Source of the DNA: Ryuthela nishihirai | Lineage: Eukaryota > Arthropoda > Arachnida > Araneae > Heptathelidae | Assembly (NCBI GenBank): GCA_038380435.1 | Contig: JAWZYU010000010.1 | Location: 41,078,135-41,142,134, forward strand | DNA length: 64,000 nucleotides | Direction: 5' to 3' | Shown here: positions 1 through 11,180 of the stretch, in pieces | Layout of the letters: each line of letters opens with the position of its first letter | Position numbering within the stretch: position 1 is the first letter of the stretch | Notes under the pieces: generated by a model | Databases searched by the model: none | The model's input: only the letters and a program-made list of their open reading frames with translations | What the model was told of the DNA's origin: nothing | Position numbers and translations under genes: made by a program

Positions 1-650
1 TCTCAAATTAACCCTTGAAGTCAGGGTGCGATTCCAAGAGGGAATCCAGATTCTTGGAGAATCTTGTCTTTTATTCTTGTGGTTCAGGAGGAGCCACAGT
101 GTAGGCAAAGGAAAATCCTTTCGCCGAGTTTTTGAGGTCTGTAAAGTGAGAAATTGCAGAGTGTGCAATTCTCCACCTCACCTCAGTAATATTTGCAGTA
201 GCAAAGCAGCAAAGGCTCATGGAGTTGAGTGGTGAATTTGATAGTAGTTTTGTGGATTCAGAAAGAATCACAGTGTGAAGCAGCAAAGGCCCATAGAGTG
301 GAGTTCATTCGCAGCTTGTAGCTGTATATAGTGTGAATAAAAATTGTGTCATCCCTATATAACTCTCATGCAGTAATTGATAGACAGTTCGTATTCTTCA
401 TTCAACACCAATTTCTTCAAAGGCATACAGTGGCATGGGCGTAAAAACCCGCGAATCTGTGAATTCACCGAAGTGAATTAAGAAGCAATATCATCTCTCT
501 CTCCTGTTCGGATTGGGTCATCACATCTGGCTCAGTTGGAAAGGATCCGAACAATGGGTCACGACATCTGTCACAGTCTGACAGGATCCGAATCCAAGGG
601 ACATCACATTTGGCCCAGTCGGCCAGGATTCAAACCAAGGGGTCACTACA
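1..650 (+). mobile_element. LTR-retrotransposon-like leader (putative) with short tandem repeat
   Basis: No host gene is visible. An AATAAA occurs near 337. From about 515 to 650 a unit of roughly 42 bp is repeated about three times; each unit contains a variant of 'catctggctcagttgg...ggatccgaac', resembling the primer-binding region that follows the LTR in some Gypsy elements. A short open frame follows from an ATG near 653 (MAWLTKQLDS...) and soon stops. I infer a decayed LTR element leader whose upstream part lies off the window. It could equally be another repeat; the assignment is weak. Confidence 0.3.
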
Positions 651-826
651 ATGGCTTGGCTGACAAAGCAGCTAGACAGTGTAACAAAGAGAGCTTTACC
701 AGATAGTCAATGTCCTGTGTGGGAAGAAATGAACAGCTATACAGTGAGTGAAGGATAGACAAGGTTATAGAAGGTGATGTTTCCGTCATGGCTAGGTGGG
801 CTAAGCATTCTAAAGATGTTCTAAAT

Positions 827-1184
827 CAGGCATGTCCAACCCACGGCCCTGGACAGCTGGTAATGCAGCCCTCAAAATCATAAGTTTACGTGTTCATGAA
901 ATAAGCTTTCAACATGATTATGCGATTTTCAGCGAGTTTTTGATATCCCACTAGTTTTATGTTGCCCTTTATAATAATAAAAATTATGTTTTTTATAATA
1001 AAAAACATTTTAGTCATTTTATAATAAAAAAACATAAGAAAATAAATGAAGTTTTATTATTCATATACATTAACTATATATTTTATGTGCGGCCCAAAAC
1101 AATTCATCTTCATTCAATGTGGCCCAGGGAAGTCAAATCTTCACTCAATGTGGCCCAGGGAAGTCAAAAGGTTGGACACGCCTG
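827..1184. mobile_element. Non-autonomous hAT element (MITE)
   Basis: The 358-bp element starts CAGGCATGTCCAACC and ends with the inverted counterpart GGTTGGACACGCCTG. It is flanked by a perfect 8-bp duplication, TTCTAAAT, at 819-826 and 1185-1192. Eight-base duplications with CAGG/CCTG termini are diagnostic of the hAT superfamily. The interior is AT-rich without coding capacity, and a 27-bp stretch around 'aatgtggcccagggaagtc' is duplicated in tandem near the right end. Confidence 0.85.
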
Positions 1185-1194
1185 TTCTAAATAA

Positions 1195-3110
1195 GTTCCA
1201 TTCCCATTGTATGTAATGATGATAAATACATTACTAGCTTTAATGTTGGTCCTATACCACAGTCTGAAGTTATTTTGGCAATTTCTAAACTTAAACTACA
1301 TAAATCCCCAGGGGTAGATGAGGAATGCTTCTGTCACCACATCGATGACTGAAATTTTGAACATATGTTATGATAAAGGCATTGTTCCTAAGGATTTACC
1401 AGAACTATTATTATCCCTACTTTTAGAAAAGGTGATGGCAGTTCTTGTGATAACTATAAGAGTATCAGTCTAATTTCTGTTCTACGTAAAGTTCTTTGAT
1501 TGTGCTTAATAGAATTAAGAATCCAGTTGACAGACAATTGCATGATGAGCAGTGTGGGTGCAGAAGTGGTAGGGGATGTGAAGATAAGATTTTTTTTCAT
1601 TTAGGCAGAGTCTTGAGAAATGTTTAGAGTTCCAGAAACCTGTGGTTACTAGCTTTGTTAATTTCAAAAAAGCTTTCGACTCTGTTGATTGTTGTGATTG
1701 TGATTGATCGGGAGATCTTATAGTAACCAGATGAGGTAGTTAACATAATGAGTCTTTATAGCAACACTAAGTCATGTGTGAGAGTTGATAAAGCTTGTAG
1801 CAATTGGTTTAGCATTGCTTCTGGTGTTTGACAAGGGTGCATTTTGTCTCCTCTAGTTTGGTTATTGATTATGTTATGTGAAATTCTCTGCAAGGAAAAG
1901 ATTTTGGACTTAAATGGCCCAGAGATCTGAAAATTTCTGATTTAGATTATGCTGATTATTTGGCTCTTTTAGCAAATGATGTTGATGAGATGAATTCTTT
2001 TATTAGAGCTGTTGATGAGTTGGGTTGTTTTACCTCTGAGTGTCTCTTTTTTGTACACAATGGGCTAAATGGCAAGGTCACAAGGACTCTAAAGGCTCAG
2101 AGAAGGTTGGAGGGAGGGGACCCACTGCAACAGCTGTTGGGAGACAGGGTAGCCTCCCATCAAGGTCATCCAGTGTGTTCTTTAAACATGCACAGGGTGC
2201 GATTCTCCCGCACACAGGATCACAGCTCCGACAGATGGCAGCTTTTCCAAGCCCATCAGTGTCCCCTACTGACCGTGGGCAGGGCAAGGAGTTTTGTGGA
2301 GATAAATCTCAATGATGACCCAGATGGGACTCAAACCTGGGAACTGCAGATTACGAGCCTGGGGTGCTACCACTGAGCCACCCCCACCCTAAACTGTTGA
2401 TGAGACTGGTAGTAGAGTAGGTTTGGTGATAAACATAGAGAAAACTTAAGTGATGAAAATTGGTCAGGTAGGCTGTGGTCCAGTTAATCTGAATGGTTGC
2501 ACTCTTGAGCAGGTGTCTCAGTTTAATTATCTTGGGAACTATGCAATGGATACTGGTAATGTGTGTCATGAGATTAACAGATGAATAGGAATTGCTGCTG
2601 GAACTTTTAAGAATCTATAAAGTGTGGTAAAATAGGCATATATAACTAAAGACTAAAATTAGAGTTTACAGTTAGTTTACAGTTTACATTAGTTACAGTA
2701 GTGAAATGTGAACCCTTGTAAACAAGATAACAGGAAACTTGATGCTTTTGATTCTAGATGCTTATGCAGTATCTTGGGCATTAGGTGGTTTGACTTTGTA
2801 GTAACGATGAGGTTAGGCAAAGGAGTCGGTAATCTCCTTTGAGCAGCATGTTGTGGCCAAACCAAAAAGTCTCTCTAGACTTGTTGGTTTGGTCATGCTC
2901 CATATATGGATAATTATAGATTAAAGAATAGGGTTATGAACAGTGTGCCTAAAGGACTCAGAAAGAGGGGGAGACCTAGGATGCAGTGGAGAGACAATGT
3001 CAATCAGGACCGTGTTAAAACTGGGCTACAGTGGTCAGGTGCACATGTGTAGCCCAAGATAGACATGTTTGGAGAACTAAATTGCACAATCTGGTTGGAC
3101 CTCCATAGCT
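1195..3110 (+). pseudogene. Decayed RTE-like LINE, reverse transcriptase to 3' end
   Basis: Broken frames on the plus strand spell the reverse transcriptase blocks of non-LTR elements in order: KSPGVDE (about 1303), GDGSSCDNYKSISLIS (about 1430-1475), FKKAFDSV (about 1670), QGCILSP after a stop (about 1835), and YADY (1948-1959) where the catalytic box should be YADD. After an inserted SINE at 2020-2389 it continues with VSQFNYLG, a LDAFD-like block (about 2740) and RGRPRMQWRDNV (about 2970), the usual C-terminal end of RTE/CFDP2-like elements. Frameshifts and stops are numerous and the catalytic Asp is lost, so this is dead. Confidence 0.8.
2020..2389 (-). mobile_element. SINE-B copy, full length, inserted in the LINE
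   Basis: The 3' end of the SINE is at the left (rightward text 'tgggttgttttacctctgag') and the tRNA-like head is at the right, reading on the minus strand GGTGGCTCAGTGG with the B box inside CAGGTTTGAGTCCC. The 11-bp direct repeat CTGTTGATGAG lies on both sides (about 2010-2020 and 2396-2406), a target duplication typical of LINE-driven retroposition. SINE-B is the most widespread long repeat of the window. Confidence 0.85.
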
Positions 3111-3325
3111 GCTTGAGGATGATGATGATCATCCATCATCAGAGATTTTATGGAATGTCTAAAAAGTTAGTAAACATAATGAGAATCCCCTATAACACTG
3201 AGTCATGTGTGAGAGTTGACAAAAGCTTGCAGGATCGATTTAACATTAAAATAGAGTTGAACAAGATTTGCAATGGAGAGAAAGAGACTTTAGATGATCT
3301 AGAGATCTGAAAGTATTTAACTTGG

Positions 3326-3768
3326 TAGTAAAGAATCACAGGATATGTCCTGTAGACATGGAATTCATGAAATAATAAGCTGAAAAAAATTGTTTTGCCA
3401 TGAGTGGGATTTGAATCCACGTCTCCAGGAAACATGCCTGTTATGCAACCACACCACCACCAATGGCTAACCTTTTCTCAGCTTGTATGACATTATAAAC
3501 TTTCTGGATTTATTTACTTGATTTGTACAGTGGTGCCATCTATCCGGGAAGTGGACAACTCCATTGCCTCATTAGAAATACAATTAATATTTGTCACTCA
3601 CGCTCATGGCGTTAAATCAATAAATCAGTAATATAGAATCACAGGATATGTCATGAGAAAAGGTTAGCCATTGGTGGTGTAGTGGTAGCATAACAGGCAT
3701 GTTTCCTGGAGATGTGGGTTTGAATCCCACTCATGGCAAAACCAATTTTTTTCAGCTTATTATTTCAT
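3326..3768. mobile_element. tRNA-bearing palindromic element with 13-bp target duplication
   Basis: Two inverted arms each carry a tRNA-like sequence, on the minus strand at 3397-3467 and on the plus strand at 3667-3737, both bounded by GCCAT/ATGGC acceptor-like ends and having GGTTTGAATCCCAC-type B boxes. Outside the tRNAs the arms continue as 'aataataagctgaaaaaaat' and its complement. The unit is flanked by GTATTTAACTTGG at 3313-3325 and 3769-3781, splitting the LINE fragment. The left end carries a short hairpin ACAGGATATGTCCTGT shared with the element at 54955. The long duplication suggests target-primed insertion. Confidence 0.75.
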
Positions 3769-3842
3769 GTATTTAACTTGGATTATGCTGATGAATTGAT
3801 GCTATTCACATATGATGTACAAGATGAGCCATTTCAGTAAAG

Positions 3843-3933
3843 CAGTTTTTCAACTTTTTTGACAACCAACAATTCTGATATTTTCCATTTCATTAAAAAA
3901 ATGCTGGTTGCAACCCACAGTTTGAAAAACGCT
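3843..3933. mobile_element. Short hAT-like remnant
   Basis: Termini CAGTTTTTCAAC and GTTTGAAAAACGCTG are imperfect inverted repeats, and 'ggttgcaacccacag' inside resembles hAT (Charlie-like) ends. No convincing 8-bp duplication is seen. Confidence 0.5.
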
Positions 3934-4391
3934 GGTTTATGATACAGAGAATACTAAAGTGGCAAAAATGGCAGATAATGAATCAGTTCTTTTGAATGCA
4001 TGAACTCTTGAAAATGTTTGTCAGTTTTAACTATCCTTGGAGTTGTGTGACAATAGTTTGAAACAAGAGTATATAATAGATGAAAAATAAACTAACGGTT
4101 TAAACCTCTCTAAAGTTTGCTATGGTGGTAAAACTTGAACCTTTTCTAAGTAAGACAACAGGAAACACGAGGCTTTTGATTCCAGATACTTATGTAAATG
4201 ATGATCAAATTAGATGAAGGAATCATCAGTCATCTTTAAGCAGCATCATATGCAGGAAGAGACTGTTGGTTGGCCTATACTGTTTGTGTGAAGAGATAAA
4301 AACCATCAAATACAGTTATGAACTGTAGGTAAAAATTTTAAAAAGACAAATCTAGAAGTGTGTGGATAATGTGAAAAAAAAAAGAAAAAAA

Positions 4392-4583
4392 AATTACCCC
4401 TCGAGCAGCTGCTTGCCAAAGAGGTCTGATATGAGCCTGTTAGCTAAATACACCACAGAAAAGATCTGTGAGGAGGACGAGATTCTAGCAGAAAGACAAC
4501 ACAGAAAAGAAACATCCATACCATACCTGGAGCTTGAGCCCAAGTTCCTCTGATCAATAGCGAAACATGCTAACTACTCAGCA
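4392..4583 (-). mobile_element. SINE-A copy, diverged
   Basis: The body 'ctcgagcagctgcttgcc' through the tRNA-like head (minus strand, B box region GGGCTCAAGCTCCAGG) follows the SINE-A order described at 47238, with roughly a fifth of positions changed. An A-rich tract precedes it on the plus strand. Confidence 0.7.
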
Positions 4584-4718
4584 CAGAATCTTATTACATT
4601 TGATCTATGGTGGATAAATGCAACAGCTGTTGCTTAGAGTAAATGCATTTGGAAAATTAAGGTTAGTCTAATTGGTCCTATGTAGCAGTGGAAAGGAAGA
4701 CAGAAGAGTGAGCAAATT

Positions 4719-5060
4719 GTTTGGGTTATTTCACCTATGAGTAGCCCATTTGTGAACACAATGGGCTAAATGGCCAGGTCACAAGGACTCCAATGGCTCA
4801 AAATTCAGTAGGTGAAGATTATTCACTGCCCAGCTATAAAAGACATATGAAATCTCCCATAGTCTATCCAGTGTACTCTTTAACATGCACCAGATGCAGC
4901 TTTCCTGCACACAAGGCCACAATTGTACATCCCATCTAATGGACTGCAGCCTTTCCAAGCCTATCAGTGTCTACTTTATGACCAGGTTAGGGTCAGAGTT
5001 AAGTGGAAATAAATCTCAATGACATCACAGATGAAACTCAAATCTGGGAACTAAGAGAGA
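4719..5060 (-). mobile_element. SINE-B copy, diverged and truncated in the tRNA head
   Basis: Recognisable blocks in order: 'cacctatgag', 'aatgggctaaatggccagg', 'cagcctttccaagcctatc', 'aaataaatctcaatga'. The tRNA head at the right is incomplete. An old insertion. Confidence 0.7.
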
Positions 5061-5190
5061 GCAAATCTGTGTATATATATATATACCTGCCTGCCTGATT
5101 TGGAGATCACTATTAATTAATCAATTTGAAATAGACTTATTTATGCATGATGGATTAAAATTAGCATAAAGGTAAAGAGTATACATATAC

Positions 5191-5277
5191 CTGGCTCAGC
5201 ATCAATGTTTTTCAGTTGCTGTCCTGTTTGAAGATCCCAAACACGAATATGACTGTCAAGAGAACTCGATGCTGCCA
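5191..5277 (-). CDS. WDR61: WDR61/SKI8 internal exon, WD repeat 2 end
   Basis: This 87-nt exon encodes [18 protein letters not shown] and continues [11 protein letters not shown], closely matching the family block IAASSSLDAHIRLWDLENG. The VWDL is the C-terminal strand of a WD40 repeat. Splice sites are a TTTAACAG acceptor and a GTATAT donor; its phase (first codon split G|TG) joins exactly to the exon at 15951-16036. WDR61 is a beta-propeller adaptor of the cytoplasmic Ski complex (exosome-linked 3' mRNA decay) and of the nuclear PAF1 transcription complex. Later exons of the roughly 305-residue protein are not found between here and the window start, so the gene continues to the left. Confidence 0.93.
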
Positions 5278-5965
5278 CTGTTAAAAAAAAGTTCAAATTT
5301 GCTTCAGTATATAATCCTATTAATGTAACAAATATTACAACTTTAAGCAGTTACAGATTTACTCAAACTTTCAACAACCAAAACTTTTAATTTGCTGCAT
5401 AGCACATAAATGATATTAGAATATTGTATGAACGAGAAAAATATATTTTTGAACTTTCATAATAAACAGTCAGAACAGGTGTTGGTTACCAGGCTAGTTT
5501 TTTAAATCACTTTCAGGTAAAAAAAGCTGAATACTGGCACATTAAGTAACTAATAAACAGAGATAGATCATGTTATATAAAAATAATAATAAATAATAAT
5601 AAAGAGCACTTAATTGTGAACAATGAAATAAAAATTGTGAAGTTAAAAAAAGTGCAGTTTTTGAATTTTTTACTTCACTAAAAATATTTTAACTAATTTT
5701 TTGGTTTTTTCTAATTTATTTCATCATTTCTGTATAAATATTACGCAATACAGCAGATCCTCATCAACTGCAAAGTTTGCTATTTGCAGATTTACCTATT
5801 TGTGGCAAAACATTTCAGGACCTTGATTTCCCATCACAGGTCAGCCAAAGCATTTACTCCAGAAAACAGTCCTTGAATAAATTTTTCCTTCTCATTAATA
5901 TGAAATTATCACTGAAACTTGTTTGAATTTAGCAATCAGCTAAAAACAATATATAAATATAAATA

Positions 5966-6228
5966 AAGTATCTCTCAAACAGATGCTCGACACAGGTCTG
6001 ACAGGAGCCTGTCAGTTAAATATGCACATAATTTTTTTGATACATTCGTTTTCAATATATATTCTTTTCAGCTTCATAACTATTGGTCTGGTTTTTGTTT
6101 TGCTTTGAGAAGACTTGTAAGGAAGTTGAGCCCTCGGTAGAAATAACAAACATCTATACTTTATCTGAGGCTCGAACTCAGGTCCCTCTGATCAGTAGCC
6201 AAGCATGCTAACCAGTTGGCCAGTGGAT
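5966..6228 (-). mobile_element. SINE-A copy split by an insert
   Basis: The body begins 'caaacagatgctcgacac...tctgacaggagcctgtcag' and the head ends in 'gatcagtagccaagcatgc'. About 70 bp of unrelated AT-rich sequence (about 6015-6105) separates the two halves. Confidence 0.65.
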
Positions 6229-7885
6229 GGCAAACACTACCAACAGTATGTACAATGCATATTTTTCTGTCTTTATGTGCTTTAGATTTTAGTACCTGGC
6301 AAATGCTTCATATCAAATGCTATGAAGTATCTAATCACAACACTATGAATCATCTGCTACTGTATATCACTCAGTGTGCATTTTTGCTAATCTCATTGTG
6401 TGGCATAGATACTTTTTACCCATGTTGACATAAAGCTTTAAAGCAGTGTTGCTATATTTTCCTAGCACAAAAGAGGATTTTCAAACTTGGAGATCTGCAT
6501 GATTGTATTACATTGCAAGTAATGGTTGTGTCAGTGAAAAGTTCTTTTTAAGTATTTCCAATCTATTTGTTTTATTTTTTATCATTCATTAAAATTTAAG
6601 TTACATTTGTTTGTTAGTATCATTGTTTTAGCTAAGTTCATTAATTAGCTTAGCTTCATTATTAGCAGCGAAGAAGATGCAAAATCTTCACTATTTCGTA
6701 AATACAAGGAATCTTTATGGACATGTGTTGGAGAGCTGTGAAATCGTTTAGAAATCATGAAGAGGTGCTTGTTGGAACAGACAGTTTAAAAAAATTAATG
6801 ACTTGTTTTTTAAGAAGTAAACCATAATACACAGTAAAGTTCTTTCCCAATGATTATTTTACAGTATGTAACTATCATGGCATATTTTTAAATTGCATAT
6901 CAGTATAATAAATATATTTTGGTCGCCTGCTCAATTTCGTTATACTGACATTTCACATATTTATCACATATTTATAATATTATTCCTCAAAGATTCATTT
7001 ATTACACTAGGAAACAATACAGATAAAACTAATTTGAAACAATTGTTTTCATGGCTGAATGGGAAATAAACAACCCACAGTGATTCAGGTGAAAGTCAGG
7101 CATAAATATAGCTTAGAAATTCATATTAAAAGCACAATAACAAGTTGTTACATTTGGTTGTTACACATAATCATTGTAATTATACCTAAAATTTTAGGCT
7201 ATAAACCCATCTAATTACTCTAAACCTGAGTTCTCATAATCATGAGATAGGAGACAGTTAATTATTTCACGCCCGAATACACTTTAAATATAACACTAAA
7301 AATAAAATGCAAAACTTATAACTTATCTTCACCTGTCTGAACACTAACAGCAGCAAAAATTTCATTGAAATGTTGTGTAATACATTGCAATAAAACACAT
7401 GCAATTCACCAGAGTTGCGAACCTCAAGAACATTAATTTATTTCATTTACTAATTTCACCAATATTACTTTAGCGTATTCACATCTGTCCATGTTCCAAA
7501 GTTAAATCTTTTTACCTATCTTCCTATTACTTTTTACTTTGAGATATGTCAGTTTGTGGATTTGTCAAAATAGTTATTCCACCATATCTTTCAAATGCTA
7601 TAGGGAAACTTAATGATTTAAGTGTCAAATGAAAGCTTCTGATGTGGTGAATATCACAGGCTATAAAAAATTGAGCTCAATGCTTTCTTCCCCCCTAAAC
7701 AAGGGGGGGGAAAATGTAAAAACAATTGTTTCCCTATATCTTCTGAATGCAAGTAACAAGCCATGCATCAAATGAAAGCTTGTGATACGGGGAGTGTCAT
7801 AGGCTATAAAAATTGACTCCCCATGCTTTCTTACCCCTTAAAAGAGGGAAAATATGAAATTTTCATGTTTCAAGTAAATATTAGC

Positions 7886-8086
7886 CGTCCCATGGCTGAG
7901 TGGTTAGCGCGTTTGGCTACTGATCTAAGGGACCTGGGTTCGAGCCCCGGGTAAGGCATGGATGTATGTGTCATTTTTCTGCTGAGGTCCTGCCATCTTC
8001 ACAGACCTTCTACTATGGCATATAAACTGACAGGCTCCTGTCAGACCTCTGTGGCAAGCAGCTGCTTGAGGGGGTATTTTTTTTTT
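7886..8086 (+). mobile_element. SINE-A copy, full length, plus orientation
   Basis: Reads head first: GGCTGAGTGGTTAGCGCG (A box), GGGTTCGAGCCCCGGG (B box), then 'ctgctgaggtcctgccatc', 'tcctgtcagacctctgtgg', 'caagcagctgcttgaggggg' and a T-rich tail. The head resembles Ser/Leu-type tRNA in its A box. The other clear full-length copies read on the minus strand. Confidence 0.88.
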
Positions 8087-8696
8087 AAGTAAATATTTCT
8101 CCCATTTTGTAATTTTCTTCTTGGTACCATACTTTGAGAAAAGTCCAGGTTTTTAGCCAATTGTGCTAGTCAGGTAAACAAGTCAACTTTAGAATTTTTT
8201 TTTAATAACCAATCAACAGAAATGGGTTGTGTTATATACCAAATTAAACAGAATTTAACTCCAAATCTTATGAAAATAAAAAAAATAAACAAATTTACAA
8301 ACATATTAATTTTAATAAGAAGTTTTCATATTGATATAGTGAAAAAATAGATTGGACTATGCAATTAAAGTTTAATGTTGAAAAACGTGAAGAATAAAAA
8401 CAATTAAATTATATATTAATCGAAAGTAAATTTCTTCCCTAATAATATAATATTTATTACTTGAAACATAATCTTTATTTCTTTTAATGATTCTTTGTAA
8501 TGTGGTATATTTAAAATGTGGGCTAGCATTATATAAGGTGACTTGGATTGCTCACATTAAAGGGGTTTTCTGCCCTGTTTATGAAATGGAAAAAAACTCT
8601 TTCTTTGCTGCTTTGTCTACTAAACATTATGCATTTTTTCTTTGAATATTGAAGTTTGGCAATCTTGGCTGAGTGCAGAAAGGTTTGTATACCAAG

Positions 8697-8748
8697 GGTA
8701 AAAAACAAACATCTATATCGTCAGAGATATAGACATTTGTTTTTTACC
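8697..8748. repeat. Short hairpin
   Basis: Arms at 8697-8718 and 8727-8748 are complementary (ggtaaaaaacaaacatct... against ...agacatttgttttttacc) around an 8-base loop. A second small hairpin lies at about 8787-8814 (acaaaagacatc/gatgtcttttgt). Both are within the multi-kb repeat; function unknown. Confidence 0.6.
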
Positions 8749-8884
8749 TAATTTATAATTAAATCAAACATTTTAATATTTGTTATACAAAAGACATCTA
8801 TTGATGTCTTTTGTACAACACTTTTTTTTTAATTCTCATTGCAGATTCTGTCAATGTCTATGTTCAATGGTGACCTGGGGAGTG

Positions 8885-9252
8885 TTGGTTGTTTTACCTC
8901 TAGTGGCACTTTTCTGCACACAATGGGCTAAATAGCCAGGTCACAAGGACCTTGAAGGATAAGAGTAGGTTGGGGGAGGGGATCCACTGGAACAGCTGTT
9001 GGGAGACAAATGGTAGCCTCCCACCAAGGCCATCCAGCGTGTTCTTTAATGTGCACAAGGTACACAAGGGGCCATGGCTTAATGTCCCATCCAACAGATA
9101 GCAGCCTTTCCAAGCCCATCAGTGTCCCCTACTGAATGTGGGCAGGGCAGGGAGTTTTGCGGAGATAAATTTCAACACTGACCCAGCTGGGACTCGACCT
9201 GAAAACTGCAGATTACGAGCCTGGTGCGCTACTGACAGAGCCACCCTCACCT
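8885..9252 (-). mobile_element. SINE-B copy, near full length
   Basis: All SINE-B blocks are present in order, from 'ttggttgttttacctct' to the tRNA head with B box GGTCGAGTCCCAG on the minus strand. ACCTGGG flanks both sides, a likely target duplication; the interrupted sequence is the multi-kb repeat, whose matching uninterrupted site is at about 20708-20730. Confidence 0.85.
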
Positions 9253-10019
9253 GGGAAGGATTAAAGATCACTTAGCAATTTTGATTTCAATCATTTCAAA
9301 TTAATTATTCTTTATAATCGCAGTATATACATTTGAGAAGCAATAAAAATTATAGAAGTATTAGAATAAAAAGTCTTTAAAATCTAAAGTCTGATAAAAT
9401 AATAACCAAAAGTAACATGCATAGTTTCTGGATGACAACTTCTGATAGTAATATAATCAATATCTTACATTAAAAGTTTAAAAAACATTACAACTCTGCG
9501 GAGCAAAAAATTGGTCAGAATATCGGAAATCCAACTGATCAAAAATCTGTGCATGAAACAGAAGAATAAAGGCATACTAATCATTTCTATTTCATGCTAT
9601 TTATATTGACTGAACATGTGCAAATGTTCACTACAGAATCAAATATATTTATTTTTAAACTTTACCATAATTTTTTGAAGTGGAATCAACAGGTAAATAT
9701 ATATATATCATAGATTTAAATGTTACTTTCAATATCTGATTACAAATAGTTAAAAAAACTTCCAATTTCTATTCAGAAAATTGTTTTTTTTTTACAATCT
9801 TGCACTACAGGAATGATGTTTACTTCTCAGATCATTAGAATTCAAAAGCTGAAAATGATTAATTCTCCTCTAATATGGAATGAATTAATGTCAGCCTAAT
9901 TCGCAACAGGTATCTTACAAAAAACATCCTTTATATCTTCATTTTTAGTTTGTTTTCAGAAAACACAAGCTAATGTTTTGTTGTCTGTCTGTTCATCTGT
10001 AAGCATTCAACTTTTTTGT

Positions 10020-10990
10020 TTTTAGAGATAAATTAAAAAATATTCTTTCTAGGTTAGATAGATAGTAATGAAATATTAAGAGTTGCACTTTCGGAATCTT
10101 CCAATAGTTATAATTGCACCCTCAAATGGTGGGAAAATTTGAATATGGCAAAATTTCAAGTTTTGGTTGTGAAATGTGAAGGGCATGCAGTTGATAGCAA
10201 CGATTTTTACCATTACCCCTACTGTTGGAAGATGTTTTCTTTTTAAAGAAATAATTGATTTAGAGTAAATTAAATAATTAATGAAATAGGCACTTTAGCG
10301 TCGATTTAAATTTTAGAGGAAAAATTGTCTTGAGCTGGGTGGGATACAAACCCACGACCTCCTGATAACATGTCAGGTGCTCTGGACCACTGACCACCTG
10401 TAGCTGTAGTTACAGCCGGTAGCTCAGTGGTCCAGAGCACCTGACATGTTATCAGGAGGTTGTGGGTTCGTATCCCACCCGGCTCAAGACAATTTTTCCT
10501 CTAAAATTTAAATCGACGCTAAAGTGCCTATTTATTATGTGTTGATAGAGTAAATTAAATATTATTTTTGGTTGGATAGGTATTGATTAATTGTTTACAA
10601 TTCACACTTTTCGAACTCTCAAGTTTTAATTGCACCCTCTGATGGTGGAAAAAAGCTTAAAATTTTAAAACTTTATTTTGAATTTCGCAAACAATCTATT
10701 TCGGCTACAAATTTTATATTTTAGTGGTGGATTATAGTGATTAAGAAGTTTACATTGGCAGCAACAAATTTTCCTCATTCCCAGGCTGACAGGAAAATTA
10801 CAATATTAAGGAAAAATTATTTTCGATTTGAATAGATAGTAGCCAAGTATGATGATTCATAGTCTTCAAATCTCCCAAATGGCTCCAATATACAATACTG
10901 TGCAATATAGGGCTAAATGTAAAAATAGTAAAATTTTAAGCAATATTGCAAATGATATATTTATGTTAGAATATAAATTCTGGTAGTAGA
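10020..10990 (+). repeat. Array of about 300-bp subrepeats
   Basis: Three imperfect units, each with 'ggataggtattgat', 'ataattgcaccctcaaatgg' and a 'aaaatttcaa' block, start near 10020, 10545 and 10800. The same unit builds the arms of the foldback element at 31672-34702 and the array at 62262-62640. The tRNA palindrome 10285-10532 sits between units 1 and 2. Confidence 0.65.
10285..10532. mobile_element. Near-perfect palindrome carrying a tRNA-like sequence
   Basis: The left arm (10285-10392) is the reverse complement of the right arm (10424-10532) with very few mismatches, around a spacer of about 30 bp. The right arm holds a complete tRNA-like sequence at 10414-10484: acceptor GCCGG/CCGGC, A box TAGCTCAGTGG, anticodon stem CCTGA/TCAGG with loop CATGTTA, B box GGGTTCGTATCCC. 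Position 33 is A, not the universal U, so decoding function is doubtful. The left arm has the same tRNA inverted and lacking its 5' end. The arms continue the acceptor stem outward. Confidence 0.8.
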
Positions 10991-11180
10991 ATGTGTTGAT
11001 TAAGAACAGATACCTAGATAACTTACTAACAGAAGTATAATGTATATTCGAATGCGCTTTAATTAAATTATTTGCTAATATTTGACCAATAGCTCTTTAT
11101 TTTTAAAAACTTTGCACTTAATTTTAAAAGTTTCAATAATATTCTAACATAGTAATAAATCATTTTATATATGCTGATAG

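Larger units (their letters stand above)
3125..4340 (+). pseudogene. Second fragment of the same RTE-like LINE
   Basis: From about 3150 the text again encodes the LINE segment around LVNIMR...SCVRVD, matching the block near 1735-1785. It is interrupted by the tRNA-hairpin element at 3326-3768, resumes with 'gattatgctgatgaattg' (the YAD block) and continues to about 4340, where copies of the 3' segment (VCQF, 'aggcttttgattccagatac') parallel 2500-2780. Many stops; no function. A hAT scrap sits at 3843-3933. Confidence 0.65.
7480..8880. repeat. Diverged multi-kb repeat family, copy 1
   Basis: The part 8150-8640 is alignable by eye with 18775-19260 (shared 'aaaaagtccaggnttttagccaatt', 'gttatataccaaa', 'gatatrgtgaaaaaatagat' with scattered changes). 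Upstream, 7570-7860 has two imperfect tandem units of about 130-145 bp built around 'atcaaatgaaagcttntgat' and 'ggctataaaa'; similar units appear inverted at 40025-40560. No coding sequence or terminal structure was recognised, so the class is unknown. SINE-A (7886-8086) is nested inside. Confidence 0.5.

Noticed and set aside
10414..10484. Functional tRNA-Thr gene
   Set aside because: Cloverleaf elements are present but position 33 is A and the sequence is part of a palindromic repeat; treated as tRNA-like element.
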